Positions 17,943-25,809 of a DNA stretch of 43,902 nucleotides are shown here, piece by piece. Under the pieces are notes generated by a model that saw nothing but the letters and a program-made list of their open reading frames with translations, made no database searches and was not told where the DNA came from. Positions within the stretch are counted from its first letter, which is position 1. Each line of letters opens with the position of its first letter. The position numbers and the translations under genes were made by a program. The stretch comes from Flemingiibacterium sp045636265 (GTDB taxonomy: Bacteria > Bacillota > Clostridia > Oscillospirales > CAG-272): assembly GCA_045636265.1 (NCBI GenBank), contig JAZTXD010000003.1, positions 1 to 43,902 of the forward strand, read 5' to 3'.

Positions 17943-17948
17943 TATAAT
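17943..17948 (+). promoter_or_regulatory. -10 box upstream of the decayed AAA gene
   Basis: A perfect TATAAT, with no good -35 at 17 bp. The 16-bp element occupies the region between, suggesting a regulated promoter. A CGGGAGG ribosome site and ATG 17982 follow. Confidence 0.5.
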
Positions 17949-17981
17949 CCTCTCGAAAAAATATTTCGGGAGGATTTTTAT

Positions 17982-18362
17982 ATGCAGTTTTATAAGATTC
18001 AGGGAGAATTGATTACGAGTGGGGCGACTGAGTGGGAGAAAAGACTCGCAAGGAGATCGCGGACTTGAATTCAGAGGAAATCTCATTAATTTGATTTTCG
18101 TCCCGGAGAAAGTTATTGCAAAAAGACTTATGAGGTACTGTATAAGATTTCCGAGGGGAGTGCAGTAGCCGTTTGTTATTCCGCGAGTGATGATTTCGAG
18201 GATGATTACAACGTTTCCGGCGAACGTGATACGATTGAAAACATTTACGAAATGGCGAAGAGATATCGTAATTCCCGAAGTCCAAAAAGACTCAAAAAAG
18301 ACAGATCGGATTCTGTTAAGTACGCTATTCAGTACATTACAAATGCTATAATAGTCACGTAA
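17982..18362 (+). pseudogene. Decayed SpoVK/CbbX-like AAA protein gene (N-terminal remnant)
   Basis: After a good ribosome site the frame reads MQFYKIQGELI, the start of a Clostridial family of AAA proteins with an N-terminal extension. It breaks after about 28 codons. A second piece in another frame (about 18131-18362) reads LYKISEGSAVAVCYSASDD, then VSGERDTIENIYEMAKRYRN, which matches a later part of the same extension. The AAA motor domain itself is missing. Multiple deletions and frameshifts are therefore present. The family assignment rests on memory of homologues. The FtsH-like gene follows 25 bp after the remnant. Confidence 0.7.
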
Positions 18363-18387
18363 TAAATAATGAAAAGAGGAAATTAAT

Positions 18388-19698
18388 ATGAAAACAATGG
18401 ATAAGATCATCGGATACTCTAACATCAAACGCGAGCTTAAGCAGATTGGTGACACACTCAAAAACCGTGACGTATACGAAAAACTCGGTGTTTCTGCCCC
18501 TCGCGGTCTTATGCTTCACGGTGAGCCCGGAGTGGGAAAATCGCTTATGGCATCTGCCATTATCGAGGAAAGCGGAAGAGTGGCGTTTACATGCCGCAAA
18601 GACAAACCCAATGGGGATTTTGTAAAACACATCAAGGAAATATTCGACAAAGCCGCCGAAAACGCGCCCTCTATTGTGTACCTCGACGATATGGACAAGT
18701 TTGCCAATGGTGACGAAAGACATCCGGATGCCGAGGAATACGTTACGGTACAGTCCTGCATTGACGAGGTTAAAGACAAGGAGGTTTTTGTTCTCGCTAC
18801 CGTAAACAACATCCGCAATCTTCCGAGGTCCTTGCGTCGTGCCGGTAGATTTGACCGCGTAATTGAGGTTGGAGCTCCGCGCGGTAAGGATTCCGAAAAT
18901 ATTATCTCTCACTACTTAGATAGCAAAAAGTTCGTGGAGGGTGTTGATGCCAAAACAATTGCGAGAATTATGGACGGCCGCTCTTGCGCAGAGCTTGAAA
19001 CGGTTATCAATGAAGCCGGACTTTATGCAGGTTACGAGCGTGCCGAATATATCACGATGGACCATTTTATGGATGCGTGTATGCGAACGATTTTTGATGT
19101 TACATCGAAATCGGGAGATTATGAGGAAGAAGATTATTATTCCGGGCTTTCGGATTCAAAAAATATGATCTCTCAGATTGTATATCATGAAGCGGGGCAC
19201 GCTGTTGTTTCTGAGGTTCTTTGCCCTGAAAGTGTCACACTTGTGTGTGCTTATTCGAGAAGTGGCAGCAACGGTGGATTTACCGATTGTTATAATGATC
19301 GTAGTACTGCGCCTCTTTATTGGCTGAAAAGCCGCATCGTATCCTCGCTTGCCGGCATGGCTGCTATTGAGCAGGTATTCGGTATTTTTGACGCCGGAAA
19401 CAGCCGCGATCTTGACAGCGCATTTAACAATGCTAAAAATCTGGTAGTGAATAATTGTATTTGCGGCCTGCACCTTCACAAGAATGAATATGAGGATTCC
19501 CAGCGTCTTTGGTCGGAGCAGGAGCAGGCAGTTGCCGCAGAGGTTGAGAAATATTATAGGAAAGCAAAGGAAATTCTTGCATATAATAAGGACTTTTTTG
19601 AAAAGCTCGCCACGGCTCTCGCCAAAAAAGGATTTCTTACAATGGCTGATATTAAAGAAATCAAGGAGGCTTGTACGATTACACCTGTCGCCTTGTGA
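18388..19698 (+). CDS. Soluble FtsH-like AAA+ metalloprotease
   Basis: This 436-aa protein is an AAA+ module followed by a peptidase M41-like domain. Walker A is GEPGVGKS (45-52), Walker B SIVYLDDMDKF near 91-101, and arginine-finger-type residues occur in RSLRRAGRFDRVIEVGAPRG. The zinc motif HEAGH is at 267-271, with a third-ligand region GNSRDLDSAFNNA as in FtsH. Unlike FtsH, there is no N-terminal membrane anchor and the chain is shorter (FtsH is about 600-650 aa), so it should be cytosolic. It is followed 26 bp later by a degenerate SMC/RecF-like protein gene, its probable partner. A GAAAAGAGG ribosome site precedes ATG 18388. Confidence 0.88.
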   Translation: MKTMDKIIGYSNIKRELKQIGDTLKNRDVYEKLGVSAPRGLMLHGEPGVGKSLMASAIIEESGRVAFTCRKDKPNGDFVKHIKEIFDKAAENAPSIVYLDDMDKFANGDERHPDAEEYVTVQSCIDEVKDKEVFVLATVNNIRNLPRSLRRAGRFDRVIEVGAPRGKDSENIISHYLDSKKFVEGVDAKTIARIMDGRSCAELETVINEAGLYAGYERAEYITMDHFMDACMRTIFDVTSKSGDYEEEDYYSGLSDSKNMISQIVYHEAGHAVVSEVLCPESVTLVCAYSRSGSNGGFTDCYNDRSTAPLYWLKSRIVSSLAGMAAIEQVFGIFDAGNSRDLDSAFNNAKNLVVNNCICGLHLHKNEYEDSQRLWSEQEQAVAAEVEKYYRKAKEILAYNKDFFEKLATALAKKGFLTMADIKEIKEACTITPVAL

Positions 19699-19724
19699 CA
19701 GTGTTTTCTTGAGATTTGTTTTCT

Positions 19725-20558
19725 ATGATTTTGAAGCATATTACAATTCAGAATCTTGGCTCGATAGATTTTTTGACGCACGATTTTGCAGATGGGTTAA
19801 ATATTGTTAAGAGTCGCTATATCGACGAGCTTTCCTATGCGATACAGTTCCTTTTGAATCATAAAGCGCTCTCCTTGCCCTCATTTTGGGCAAGGAGAGA
19901 TACAAAAATCGAGTCCCTTGTATCCGTGGAAGAACAGCAATATCTTTTGTGCGCTGCAATCGACCCAAAACGAGAAAATTTATGGCTTCAAGCTTGCGAC
20001 GAGAGCGGATATAACATAACAAGTGAATATCTGTATCTGACCTCACATTGCCTTGAGCACGACTTGGCAGACGTATTTGGAAAAAAAGCCGAAGATTGCT
20101 TTTTCCGGGTTTTGCAATACGCCAACGAAGATAATTATTTTCGTCCACGAGAGCTGTCAAAGCTTACGGACGGTCTCTCACAGATCAAAGCTTTTCGCTC
20201 GTACCTACGGTCTTTTGTTGAAAAATTCAAATCCGAGTCAATAAGCGAAGAAAAACAGTACGAGTTTGTTTTGAGAGAAAACGGAAGGGATGGTGTAAGA
20301 TATACGAATGATGAATCTCTCCCCGTTTTTCTCAGTGAAACAGAACGCACACTGTTCCGTTATCTATGCTTTTTGAGGACGGCGGAATTCTGGCAGGGCT
20401 TGGAGGAACTTCGCAATCTGCATGGGATTAAGAAACCGCTTCTCATAAAAGATTTTCTTGAACGCTTTGAGGAAGCGATAGATATTGAGCATCTGACTAA
20501 ACGCACAATGGAACTAAATAGGCAGGTAATCATATTGACTTTGCCAACGGAAAGTTAA
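19725..20558 (+). CDS. SMC/RecF-like protein with degenerate ATP-binding motifs
   Basis: This 277-aa protein starts like an SMC/RecF-type ATPase (ILKHITIQNLGSIDFLTHDF, then DGLNIVKSR). Where the Walker A GxxGxGKS should follow, it reads IVKSRYIDELSYAI. A signature-like LSETERTLFRYLCFLRTAEFW (about 205-225) and a Walker-B-position segment KKPLLIKDFLERFEE are present. The final RQVIILTLP resembles the last strand of this fold. It may therefore keep the fold but not ATP hydrolysis. Start choice: ATG 19725 over TTG 19716; ribosome signals are weak for both. It follows the FtsH-like gene and may be its adaptor or substrate sensor. Function unknown. Confidence 0.6.
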   Translation: MILKHITIQNLGSIDFLTHDFADGLNIVKSRYIDELSYAIQFLLNHKALSLPSFWARRDTKIESLVSVEEQQYLLCAAIDPKRENLWLQACDESGYNITSEYLYLTSHCLEHDLADVFGKKAEDCFFRVLQYANEDNYFRPRELSKLTDGLSQIKAFRSYLRSFVEKFKSESISEEKQYEFVLRENGRDGVRYTNDESLPVFLSETERTLFRYLCFLRTAEFWQGLEELRNLHGIKKPLLIKDFLERFEEAIDIEHLTKRTMELNRQVIILTLPTES

Positions 20559-20819
20559 AATATATGAAAAAGGCTTAAAAGTGCGAAATAAAATATCCGA
20601 AGCATAAAACGGAGTCGCACGCACGTACATACGGTTTGTATCGGAGCTTATACGAGTATGGCATTATGGCTCTTTCTTGCGAGAGAACAGCGTTTTGTAG
20701 GCAAAGTGTCAACGCTTATGTTTCGGAAGCTGTCCGTGTTATAATAGACACGACACAAGTAATCAGGCAAGAACTGATTGAAATGCTGCAATTGCGGTGT
20801 AAAAATTATAGTTCAAATA
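20559..20819. other. Intergenic stretch before the first PD-(D/E)XK operon
   Basis: AT-rich sequence with a possible 92-codon frame (20636-20914) that lacks a convincing ribosome site and overlaps a promoter, so it is not called. I see no other feature here. Confidence 0.45.
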
Positions 20820-20848
20820 TTGAAATTGGTGGGATTTCGTGGTATAAT
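20820..20848 (+). promoter_or_regulatory. Promoter upstream of the nuclease gene at 20939
   Basis: TTGAAA (20820-20825) and a perfect TATAAT (20843-20848) have 17-bp spacing. Other TATAAT-like boxes follow closely, near 20860 and 20893. Confidence 0.7.
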
Positions 20849-20938
20849 TGTTATAATAAATATAATGTCCACAAAAAAGGACATAATTTGTTGTATAATG
20901 TAGTTGGAAAATAAATCAAACACATTCAGGAGGCAAGA

Positions 20939-21832
20939 ATGAACATTGTAGAAAAACTTGATCTTGCAATTAAATTAAAGGAAATTGGCACAGTAGACGG
21001 CTTTTATGTTGTTCCTTACAAGGACAAAACACTTAACAAACCTACCTATATGACAAATGATGAATGGGTGGATTTTTTAGGCGATATGTCCCACGATGCC
21101 CGTAAGGAGTATGGTGATGGTGACGGAGACGAACTTTCCGAAAAGGATGGACGCCCTCCAAAGATGGCGTCCTATGGCTCATCAAGCCGTTTGATCTATA
21201 AGCTTTCTCGCGAAAAGGATGGCTTTCATTATGAAAAAAAGCTTCCCACAACAGTTGGCGGAAAGGCTAATCTCGACGGATTTTATGAAGATGATAATCA
21301 TTATATTTTTGTGGAAGCAAAGTGTCATGAACCTTATACCGCAAAAAAGAATGTAGTAAGCAAGTGCTATGAGCCGCTGTACAAGTATATCAATGAGCGT
21401 ATGCTGGGTAATGTTCACATCGAAATGGAAACAAGTACCTGTGGTCGCTATATGAACGTTGAGTATTTTGCTGACGGGGAAAAGCTTGAGCGTTTTGATA
21501 TAAAGCAAATGATCTGTCACTTGCTGGGAATAGCAACCGGGATGCTGAAAGGAACACTGGAAAGAAAGCAGACGAATTTCATTTATCTGCTCTTTGATCC
21601 AACTGAGCTTGATATTGAGCCCGTTGCCAAAATGGAAATCGATAAGATATACGAGAGAACCTGTTATGAGTGTAATCTCGTTGACTTTGCAGAGCTTTTC
21701 CGTGTGCTTCTTGATTTTCTGAGAAAAGAAAAGTATGCAGGGGGAGTTTCTGATGAAGATGTTGACACTATGGTGGTCAACTTCACATTTACCCTTGCTT
21801 CTCAGGAGTTTTATCCAATTTTAATATCATAG
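20939..21832 (+). CDS. Putative PD-(D/E)XK restriction endonuclease
   Basis: This 297-aa protein contains the core nuclease pattern GGKANLDGFYEDDNHYIFVEAK: Asp113, Glu126 and Lys128 with strongly hydrophobic strands, and Glu99 upstream. This fits a PD-(D/E)XK restriction endonuclease of the PGN_0703-like sort, though I cannot confirm the subfamily. No methyltransferase gene is nearby, so if it restricts DNA it may be methylation-dependent or act conditionally. A CAGGAGG ribosome site precedes ATG 20939. The small gene at 21872 is in the same operon. Confidence 0.72.
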   Translation: MNIVEKLDLAIKLKEIGTVDGFYVVPYKDKTLNKPTYMTNDEWVDFLGDMSHDARKEYGDGDGDELSEKDGRPPKMASYGSSSRLIYKLSREKDGFHYEKKLPTTVGGKANLDGFYEDDNHYIFVEAKCHEPYTAKKNVVSKCYEPLYKYINERMLGNVHIEMETSTCGRYMNVEYFADGEKLERFDIKQMICHLLGIATGMLKGTLERKQTNFIYLLFDPTELDIEPVAKMEIDKIYERTCYECNLVDFAELFRVLLDFLRKEKYAGGVSDEDVDTMVVNFTFTLASQEFYPILIS

Positions 21833-21871
21833 TTACAAGATGCCAAGAAACATAGTTGGGAGATTTTGAAT

Positions 21872-22351
21872 ATGAAATACGATTCCAGCATCGTTGGAGA
21901 AAAGGTGATCGATGAATCAGGTCGAGAAGGAACAATTATTAACGTTGGAAAAGATGGGGCTATCAAAGTTCGCTTCACCGGTGATGAATTTTGCGGAGAA
22001 TATAGGTTTGATCCTTTTTTGAGTGAGCATATTAAATTTGTTAATTCAGAATTGCAAAAGCCAATAGACGATGAAATTGCAAAGGAGCGACAAAAGACAG
22101 TAGATATCGTAAATGCTTCTATTGCCAAAAAGAGAGATAAACAGACATTCCACATAACAAAAGACAATGATGATGGCACAAAAGAAGTCGTTTACAGATT
22201 AAAGTGCGATAGGAATCAAGCTTATACCATCTTCTGCTTTGCTATAACCGAACAGCAAAAAGAATATAGAGCATCCGGATTTACTATCAAATGGCGTGTA
22301 ATTCGCCTGTTTGATTCACAAACAGGCGAGCAGATTCACCAAGAATCGTAG
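21872..22351 (+). CDS. Hypothetical protein with N-terminal KOW/Tudor-like barrel
   Basis: This 159-aa protein begins with a short beta-rich segment (VGEKVIDESGREGTIINVG, then AIKVRFTGDEF) like a KOW or Tudor barrel, followed by a charged helical part (about 60-95) and a C-terminal beta-rich part. ATG 21872 with a GGGAG site 9 nt upstream is preferred over TTG 21866. It lies 39 bp after the PD-(D/E)XK gene, in the same orientation. A similar barrel motif is seen in the protein encoded at 22518-23618. Function unknown. Confidence 0.6.
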   Translation: MKYDSSIVGEKVIDESGREGTIINVGKDGAIKVRFTGDEFCGEYRFDPFLSEHIKFVNSELQKPIDDEIAKERQKTVDIVNASIAKKRDKQTFHITKDNDDGTKEVVYRLKCDRNQAYTIFCFAITEQQKEYRASGFTIKWRVIRLFDSQTGEQIHQES

Positions 22352-22449
22352 AATATTAACTGCTATACATGAGGCTGCAACTATTAGGAAATTACGAATA
22401 GTTCAAGTAGTGTGCACTCCGACATGTCGACAACGCGAATATATGAAAA

Positions 22450-22475
22450 CAGCCTCACCGTAAAAGGTGGGGCTG
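22450..22475 (+). terminator. Hairpin, possible terminator
   Basis: CAGCCTCACC pairs with GGTGGGGCTG (one G-T pair) around GTAAAA. The stem is good but no U run follows, so termination is uncertain. It lies between convergent genes. Confidence 0.45.
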
Positions 22476-22517
22476 TGTGTTCTATTGGTTACTGTTTGTT
22501 AAGTATACGTAATATTC

Positions 22518-23618
22518 TCATGAAAGTCTGCTAAGCTTTGCTTTCAGCATCTCTATTTGCTCGATAATTTCGTCATACTCGGTGAAAGCATCCACGGTTT
22601 CCTTATCATTTTCAAATACCGGACGGTTTATATATTTGCGATTGATGAAATAGCTCTTTTCGCAGTCCGAATAACGAACCTTTATCTTGTTTACATTCTG
22701 CTCTATAATTACACCGGTACCCAAATCGGCTTGATGAACCTGAACATTTATCAGCGATATTCCCGCAAAAACTTCTGCACGGCATTCGAGTTTGCGGATT
22801 TCAGCTTCAATGGCTTCTATTTTTTCCTGCTTCTCGCGAGCTTCCTTGACACGAGCTTCGGCTTCAGTAAACGCCTTTATGCTCTCTTTCTTTGACGCGT
22901 GCTGTATCCCCGAATAAAGATTATATGTTCTGCAGCAGTACATGAGATCAAAGGTCAGAATATGAAGGCTTTCGTCACGGTAACAGTTTTCGTTTAAGAA
23001 AGCAAAGTGTTTATCCAAAAGGCTTTGATGCTCCTTCAGCGCTTCAACAATCAGGTCACACATCTCATAATAACGCCCCAACCTGAAGTTTTCACCAGAA
23101 CCGATATCTTTGCCGAACTCTATGTGCTGTGCAAATTCCTCTGCATCACTGTAACGGTAAATATAGTTATTATCCGGGGCATAAAAAGCGAGATAGCAAG
23201 AGGCGGAGTGCCGGTCCTGCTTGAACTTGAAGCTTTGAGGATAGTGCTTTGCTCTGAGCTTATCGTACTCTTCGAGGAACTTGTCCATGTTGCTCTGACG
23301 AGCTGTGATGTCATCTTCATCCTCTGCAAACAGAATGTCGGTAAAAAGTCGTTCCATTGCATCCTGTTCAAGTTCCGCAACCTTGACAATTCCATTAGAA
23401 GGTGAAACGTAACTGTTATCGGTCAAAACCGAGAATTCTTTTTTTGCCTCGTTGAATTTTTCCGAGAAAGGCATTGCCTTGGCTTCTTCAGAAAACCAAA
23501 TATCACGGAATCTTTTAGCAGCTCTCCACTTGAAAATCTCGTCATTTTCGGAATTGTTCAGCGTATAAAAATTTTCTTCATAACGGTTTATAAGTCTATG
23601 TAAATTCTCTGTATTCAT
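22518..23618 (-). CDS. Hypothetical protein with coiled coil and C-terminal barrel-like motif
   Basis: This 366-aa protein is mostly helical. A Lys/Glu-rich coiled coil lies around residues 250-280 (EAEARVKEAREKQEKIEAIE). It is followed by a beta-rich segment GTGVIIEQNVNKIKVRYSDC, which resembles the KOW/Tudor-like start of the protein at 21872, and a short C-terminal coiled coil. I do not recognise the family. It is the last gene of a three-gene minus-strand operon, 12 bp after the CPCC protein gene. The start is preceded by an AAAGAGGTAAG ribosome site. Confidence 0.62.
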   Translation of the reverse strand: MNTENLHRLINRYEENFYTLNNSENDEIFKWRAAKRFRDIWFSEEAKAMPFSEKFNEAKKEFSVLTDNSYVSPSNGIVKVAELEQDAMERLFTDILFAEDEDDITARQSNMDKFLEEYDKLRAKHYPQSFKFKQDRHSASCYLAFYAPDNNYIYRYSDAEEFAQHIEFGKDIGSGENFRLGRYYEMCDLIVEALKEHQSLLDKHFAFLNENCYRDESLHILTFDLMYCCRTYNLYSGIQHASKKESIKAFTEAEARVKEAREKQEKIEAIEAEIRKLECRAEVFAGISLINVQVHQADLGTGVIIEQNVNKIKVRYSDCEKSYFINRKYINRPVFENDKETVDAFTEYDEIIEQIEMLKAKLSRLS

Positions 23619-23630
23619 ATCTTACCTCTT

Positions 23631-24389
23631 TTAACCAAACCATTTTTTATTCATTGCGTTTAAAAACTCAGGGGTTATGGGATATCCCGAGCTTTCACCG
23701 ATTACGGAATCAATATCGCATTTTGGGCATATCGCCGTTCCGTGCCGATCACAGAAATTGGGAGCAATCAACCATTCTTCTATTTCGCTTGAATTAAAGA
23801 TAGACAAGCAGCAAAAACATCCGCATTTCTGCTCCGGCTCAAGTTCTTTCTTGTGGTTGTTGCTAAAACGGTGAGCCATAATAACATCCTGGCGGCTAAA
23901 ATCATCATTCCACCACAGATTTCCGATCTGGCATCTGAAATATTTCTCGATGCTGGTTTGAATACCGAAAGCAGACTTATATCTGTCCGATCGCCGCCCG
24001 TCCTTTTCGTATTCAATGCCCTTGCAAATATCCAACATGTTATAAATACAGTCAAGCTCCCTCTCAGACAAGCTAAACAGGTCATTGCGGTTTATCTCAA
24101 ATTCTTTGCATATAAAGTCGATTTGAGAAGGAGAGAGGCTATTGAACGCTTCGCTGTAGATATTTGTGAGATCTAAGTCGTTTTGGTTAAACCGTTTTTT
24201 TGCTTCATCTAAAGATATTTCGCCTATCCACCTTTCTTCGTCAGCATTCTCGTCCCATTCCCAGCTGCATACGGGACACAAGGTATTGGCATCCGGGAAA
24301 AAATAATGTTTGTGACAGCAGGGGCATATACTGTCAGAAAATTGAAATTTATATGGAATCAACGCCTCATCACCGGGAAACTTAAGCAT
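23631..24389 (-). CDS. CPCC-type cysteine-rich protein
   Basis: This 252-aa protein has an N-terminal Cys-rich CPCC domain (DSICPCCHKHYFFPDANTLC, PVCSWEWDE, residues about 18-55) that probably binds zinc. Its C-terminal half has a second metal-site-like block (CGCFCCLSIF, then TAICPKCDIDSVIGESSGYPI). Each half resembles a separately known small Clostridial family, so the gene looks like a fusion of two zinc-binding modules. ATG 24389 follows an AAAGGAG ribosome site; a TTG frame extension to 24404 is rejected. It lies 23 bp downstream of the nuclease gene. Function unknown. Confidence 0.7.
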   Translation of the reverse strand: MLKFPGDEALIPYKFQFSDSICPCCHKHYFFPDANTLCPVCSWEWDENADEERWIGEISLDEAKKRFNQNDLDLTNIYSEAFNSLSPSQIDFICKEFEINRNDLFSLSERELDCIYNMLDICKGIEYEKDGRRSDRYKSAFGIQTSIEKYFRCQIGNLWWNDDFSRQDVIMAHRFSNNHKKELEPEQKCGCFCCLSIFNSSEIEEWLIAPNFCDRHGTAICPKCDIDSVIGESSGYPITPEFLNAMNKKWFG

Positions 24390-24412
24390 ATTTGCTCCTT
24401 TCAAATCGACGC

Positions 24413-24970
24413 TTACAATACGAGAGCATCTATGACATCCTTTATTTTATCGTACGGTGTCGCAGTATATCCAAGAGTTTTAATCCTGTTAAGAGAAATA
24501 GTCTTGTTATCACCGCATTTTTCGTTGATCACAGTGGTAGGCACAATATAAAATTCCCAGTTATTCAGGTTAAGGGGATATGACTCCTCCTTGGTATACC
24601 CTGTGTTCAAACAAAAGACATAAACGTCGTTCTGTCTGCAAAAATCGGAATTGCCGCTGATTTGTGGATCATAAGAGCCGTTAGCCTTGGTTATTCCAAA
24701 GGATCGCTGTTTTGAAACCTTTCCTTCTTTGTTGAAAGAGTGGTAGTACGATGTTTCTTTTACTTCAATCCGCAGACCTCTATATGTAAGATCCCAGAGT
24801 GTCCAGTACTGATCATTTTGAGCTTCGTGTATACCGAGTGCTTTACAGACGATAAACTCGGCAATCCTGCCTTGTATGTCATAGATATTGGAATAGTGAA
24901 ATCTCCAAAAATCCAATAAATCGTAATCAAGAGCTTTTCCGTCAAATTCAAATTTTTCCGAACCCTTCAT
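24413..24970 (-). CDS. Putative PD-(D/E)XK nuclease
   Basis: This 185-aa protein has the PD-(D/E)XK-like layout: Glu38 in QGRIAEFIV, then WTLWDLTYRGLRIEVKETSYY with Asp60, Glu69 and Lys71. It resembles small restriction-endonuclease-fold proteins. A GGAGGCACAA ribosome site precedes ATG 24970, so the longer frame to 25114 is rejected. It heads the minus-strand operon with the CPCC protein and the coiled-coil protein, behind a strong promoter whose -10 box overlaps a palindrome. No methyltransferase is adjacent. Confidence 0.65.
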   Translation of the reverse strand: MKGSEKFEFDGKALDYDLLDFWRFHYSNIYDIQGRIAEFIVCKALGIHEAQNDQYWTLWDLTYRGLRIEVKETSYYHSFNKEGKVSKQRSFGITKANGSYDPQISGNSDFCRQNDVYVFCLNTGYTKEESYPLNLNNWEFYIVPTTVINEKCGDNKTISLNRIKTLGYTATPYDKIKDVIDALVL

Positions 24971-24991
24971 TTGTGCCTCCAAATGATACTG

Positions 24992-25005
24992 TAATACTAG
25001 TATTA
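24992..25005. promoter_or_regulatory. 14-bp perfect palindrome overlapping the -10 box
   Basis: TAATACTAGTATTA is a perfect palindrome that overlaps the start-proximal part of the -10 box of the minus-strand promoter, an ideal place for a repressor to bind. Confidence 0.5.
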
Positions 25006-25030
25006 TATCACATTTTTTAGTTGAATTCAA
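25002..25030 (-). promoter_or_regulatory. Promoter of the 24970-22518 operon
   Basis: On the minus strand TTGAAT (25030-25025) and a perfect TATAAT (25007-25002) are separated by 17 bp, about 32 bp before the start codon. Confidence 0.78.
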
Positions 25031-25130
25031 TATAAAAATGCAAATGTTAGAGCCGGAATCTCCAGCAGATTGTGCCCCTGTCCAGAATGATCGTTCGCAA
25101 CCTACGCCAAACACGTACGAAGCGCATCAA

Positions 25131-25177
25131 AAGAAAACAGTAGGTCGATACGATTGTATCAAGCTACGGTTTCTTTT
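25131..25177. terminator. Bidirectional terminator downstream of the leucine-rich-repeat remnant
   Basis: A hairpin with arms GTAG/CTAC and GATAC/GTATC around GATT is flanked by an A-rich left side and a TTTCTTTTT right side. It lies just downstream of the remnant on the minus strand. Confidence 0.6.
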
Positions 25178-25207
25178 TGCGATATTGCGAAGAAAAGGTG
25201 TATTGCT

Positions 25208-25467
25208 TCATATCAGATTCAGCTTGATTCCGTTCTCCGCAGCGTATTCTGCCGCACCCACAGGGGCGGTGATGACGAGATCGTCGCAACGGTAGAATGC
25301 ATCCTCGTATTGATGTGACGCTGCTTTGGATTTCGATGCTCGCAAGCTTTTGGTGCTTGTAGAACGTACGGCCATCTATCTTTGTTACTCCGTTGGGAAT
25401 TACCACTTTTGTACCGTTGCCGTTTTCAATCTCAAAATCATTGATATTACTCGTAAAAGCCTCATTA
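25208..25467 (-). pseudogene. Remnant of a BspA-like leucine-rich-repeat surface protein
   Basis: The minus strand reads KVVIPNGVTKIDGRTFYKHQ and LASIEIQSSVTSI, a typical LRR_5 (BspA/internalin-like) repeat. A frame change then gives AFYRCDDLVITAPVGAAEYA and ENGIKLNLI before a stop. This is the usual C-terminal end of such proteins. The 5' part and any signal peptide are missing, so it is a fragment with a frameshift. Confidence 0.7.
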
Positions 25468-25571
25468 TGCGTTTCTTCTCTTGATTATACCATTTGTTAT
25501 GTCAGCTGTTTGGGAAACGAAAGAAAAATTATTATCTGCATTATATACCCCCGCGACATTGTTAAGAAGAG

Positions 25572-25611
25572 AAAAACGAACCTTTGCCGCGGTAGACAAA
25601 AGTTCGTTTTT
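25572..25611. terminator. Hairpin with A/T flanks beside the tRNA remnant
   Basis: AAAAACGAAC (25572-25581) pairs with GTTCGTTTTT (25602-25611) around a 20-nt loop. Placed directly after the tRNA 3' end on the minus strand, it looks like the old tRNA terminator. Confidence 0.6.
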
Positions 25612-25614
25612 AGT

Positions 25615-25671
25615 TGGCGGAGAGAGAGGGATTCGAACCCTCGTGTGCTTTTGGCACAAACTGATTTCGAG
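25615..25671 (-). tRNA. 3' part of a tRNA-Ser(CGA) gene, candidate attachment site
   Basis: The minus strand reads from an anticodon loop CTCGAAA through a 3' anticodon stem (TCAGT), a long class-II variable arm (TGTGCC AAAA GCACA), a T arm (GAGGG TTCGAAT CCCTC) and an acceptor end finishing CGCCA. The 5' half is absent: the bases before the loop do not pair with the stem, and no D arm is seen. Breaks at the anticodon loop are typical of tyrosine-integrase attachment sites. The orientation places the inserted element at higher coordinates, where mobilization genes are found. Not functional as a tRNA here. Confidence 0.75.
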
Positions 25672-25734
25672 GAGCTGACAAACAGTCTCTCTATATCCCT
25701 CTGTATCCCTAATTTCCGCATGTTTTCGCGAATT

Positions 25735-25805
25735 AGTGACCACTTTATTGCCCTTTCCGGGAAAAATGCAAGGCTTTTGCAAGGCCGGAGGGACGGGCGG
25801 TCACT
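25735..25805. repeat. Imperfect inverted repeat inside the element's left end
   Basis: Outer arms AGTGACC and GGTCACT enclose inner arms GCCCTTTCCGG and CCGGAGGGACGGGC, with an internal GCAAGGC direct repeat. It lies about 60 bp inside the tRNA remnant, so it may be an integrase arm-site or a stable hairpin. Function unknown. Confidence 0.4.
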
Positions 25806-25809
25806 GTTT

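Noticed and set aside
20636..20914. 92-codon frame before the first nuclease gene
   Set aside because: Overlaps a good promoter, low-complexity sequence and no ribosome site.
25615..25671. Functional tRNA gene
   Set aside because: No D arm, no 5' acceptor strand and no 5' anticodon stem; only the 3' part is present.
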